In this document: piece after piece, positions 14,316-14,557 of the stretch
Position numbering within the stretch: position 1 is the stretch's first letter
Layout: each line of letters starts with the position of its first letter
Assembly (NCBI GenBank): GCA_041648505.1
Contig: JBAZOY010000059.1
Coordinates: 1-14,557, forward strand
Direction of reading: 5' to 3'
Origin: JBAZOY01 sp041648505
GTDB taxonomy: Bacteria > Desulfobacterota > Syntrophia > Syntrophales > CG2-30-49-12
DNA: 14,557 bases
Notes under the pieces: generated by a model
Databases searched by the model: none
Seen by the model: only the letters and a program-made list of their open reading frames with translations
What the model was told of the DNA's origin: nothing
Translations under genes and position numbers: made by a program

Positions 14316-14557
14316 CCCCGTCTCCTTTCCATATACTTTGCGACAATCCTTATCATCGTTTCGGTATTTCTACTGCTATGCTGCGATATTTCTTCCATGG
14401 TTAACTCTCTCTCCCCCATGCCATGGCCATAATTATCTACCGAACAGAGAGCCGCGTAAGATATACCCAGTTCTTTTGCAACTACCGCCTCACTTGCCAT
14501 CGTCATTCCCACAAGATCCGCGAATTGTGACATCATCACGATTTCAGCCTTTGTTTC
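14312..14557 (-). CDS. MTAP/PNP-family nucleoside phosphorylase, C-terminal part
   Basis: Only the last 81 codons are in the window; the reading frame continues past the right edge. Seen: ETKAEI at the edge, then ADLVGMTMASEAVVAKELGI and YAALCSVDNYGHGMG, characteristic of trimeric MTAP/purine nucleoside phosphorylases, in which the Met and Glu around VGMT..SE contact ribose. The family cleaves methylthioadenosine, 5'-deoxyadenosine or purine nucleosides with phosphate. The TDYDxW specificity loop of classical MTAP is replaced by SVDNYGHG, so the substrate cannot be assigned from this piece. The C-terminal tail is basic (MERRRG). It overlaps the adenosyltransferase start by 4 nt (ATGA). Confidence 0.85.
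   Translation of the reverse strand, partial: ETKAEIVMMSQFADLVGMTMASEAVVAKELGISYAALCSVDNYGHGMGERELTMEEISQHSSRNTETMIRIVAKYMERRRG

Overview
Bacterial chromosomal DNA with protein-coding genes packed on both strands, of moderate-to-low GC judged by eye. The CobA-HemD fusion, the tetrapyrrole gene order, a MEDS-type hybrid sensor kinase, a B12-binding radical SAM protein and the M16 protease with a coiled-coil insert together suggest an anaerobic Desulfobacterota-like (former Deltaproteobacteria) organism. This is an inference from gene content. No rRNA, tRNA, CRISPR array, insertion sequence or phage gene was seen.

Left part (1-6040). On the minus strand, a B12-binding radical SAM protein is followed after 36 nt by a secreted M16 zinc protease. 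Divergent from them, across a 382-nt AT-rich region, lies a plus-strand gene that joins a MerR-type helix-turn-helix, a PAS-like middle region and a class III nucleotide cyclase domain with every expected catalytic residue. The shared intergenic region holds repeated ACAGTATA-type motifs and two perfect dyads around candidate promoters, so the regulator may control itself and the radical SAM/protease pair. A CbpA-like DnaJ co-chaperone follows with its own candidate promoter.

Middle part (6041-10712). A 439-nt gene-free stretch contains several hairpins, one with a GNRA loop, a T-box-like 14-mer and a U-tract. It may encode a structured RNA, but no gene lies downstream in the right orientation. 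An MltA-type lytic transglycosylase lipoprotein (minus) is divergent from a soluble hybrid histidine kinase (MEDS-PAS-PAS-HisKA-HATPase-REC, plus). The kinase converges on the next operon with only 4 nt between stop codons.

Right part (10717-14557, minus strand). Transcribed right to left, the order is: MTAP/PNP-family nucleoside phosphorylase (cut by the window edge), PduO-type cob(I)alamin adenosyltransferase, DUF123 GIY-YIG protein, hemC, cobA-hemD fusion. HemC and HemD make uroporphyrinogen III and CobA methylates it to precorrin-2, the entry to siroheme and B12. The adenosyltransferase makes the B12 coenzyme form, and the phosphorylase may salvage adenosine-derived by-products. Tight spacing (ATGA overlap, 1-nt gap) indicates one operon whose promoter lies outside the window.

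The most interesting items are the MerR-cyclase fusion with its operator-like array and the possible structured RNA at 6302-6450.
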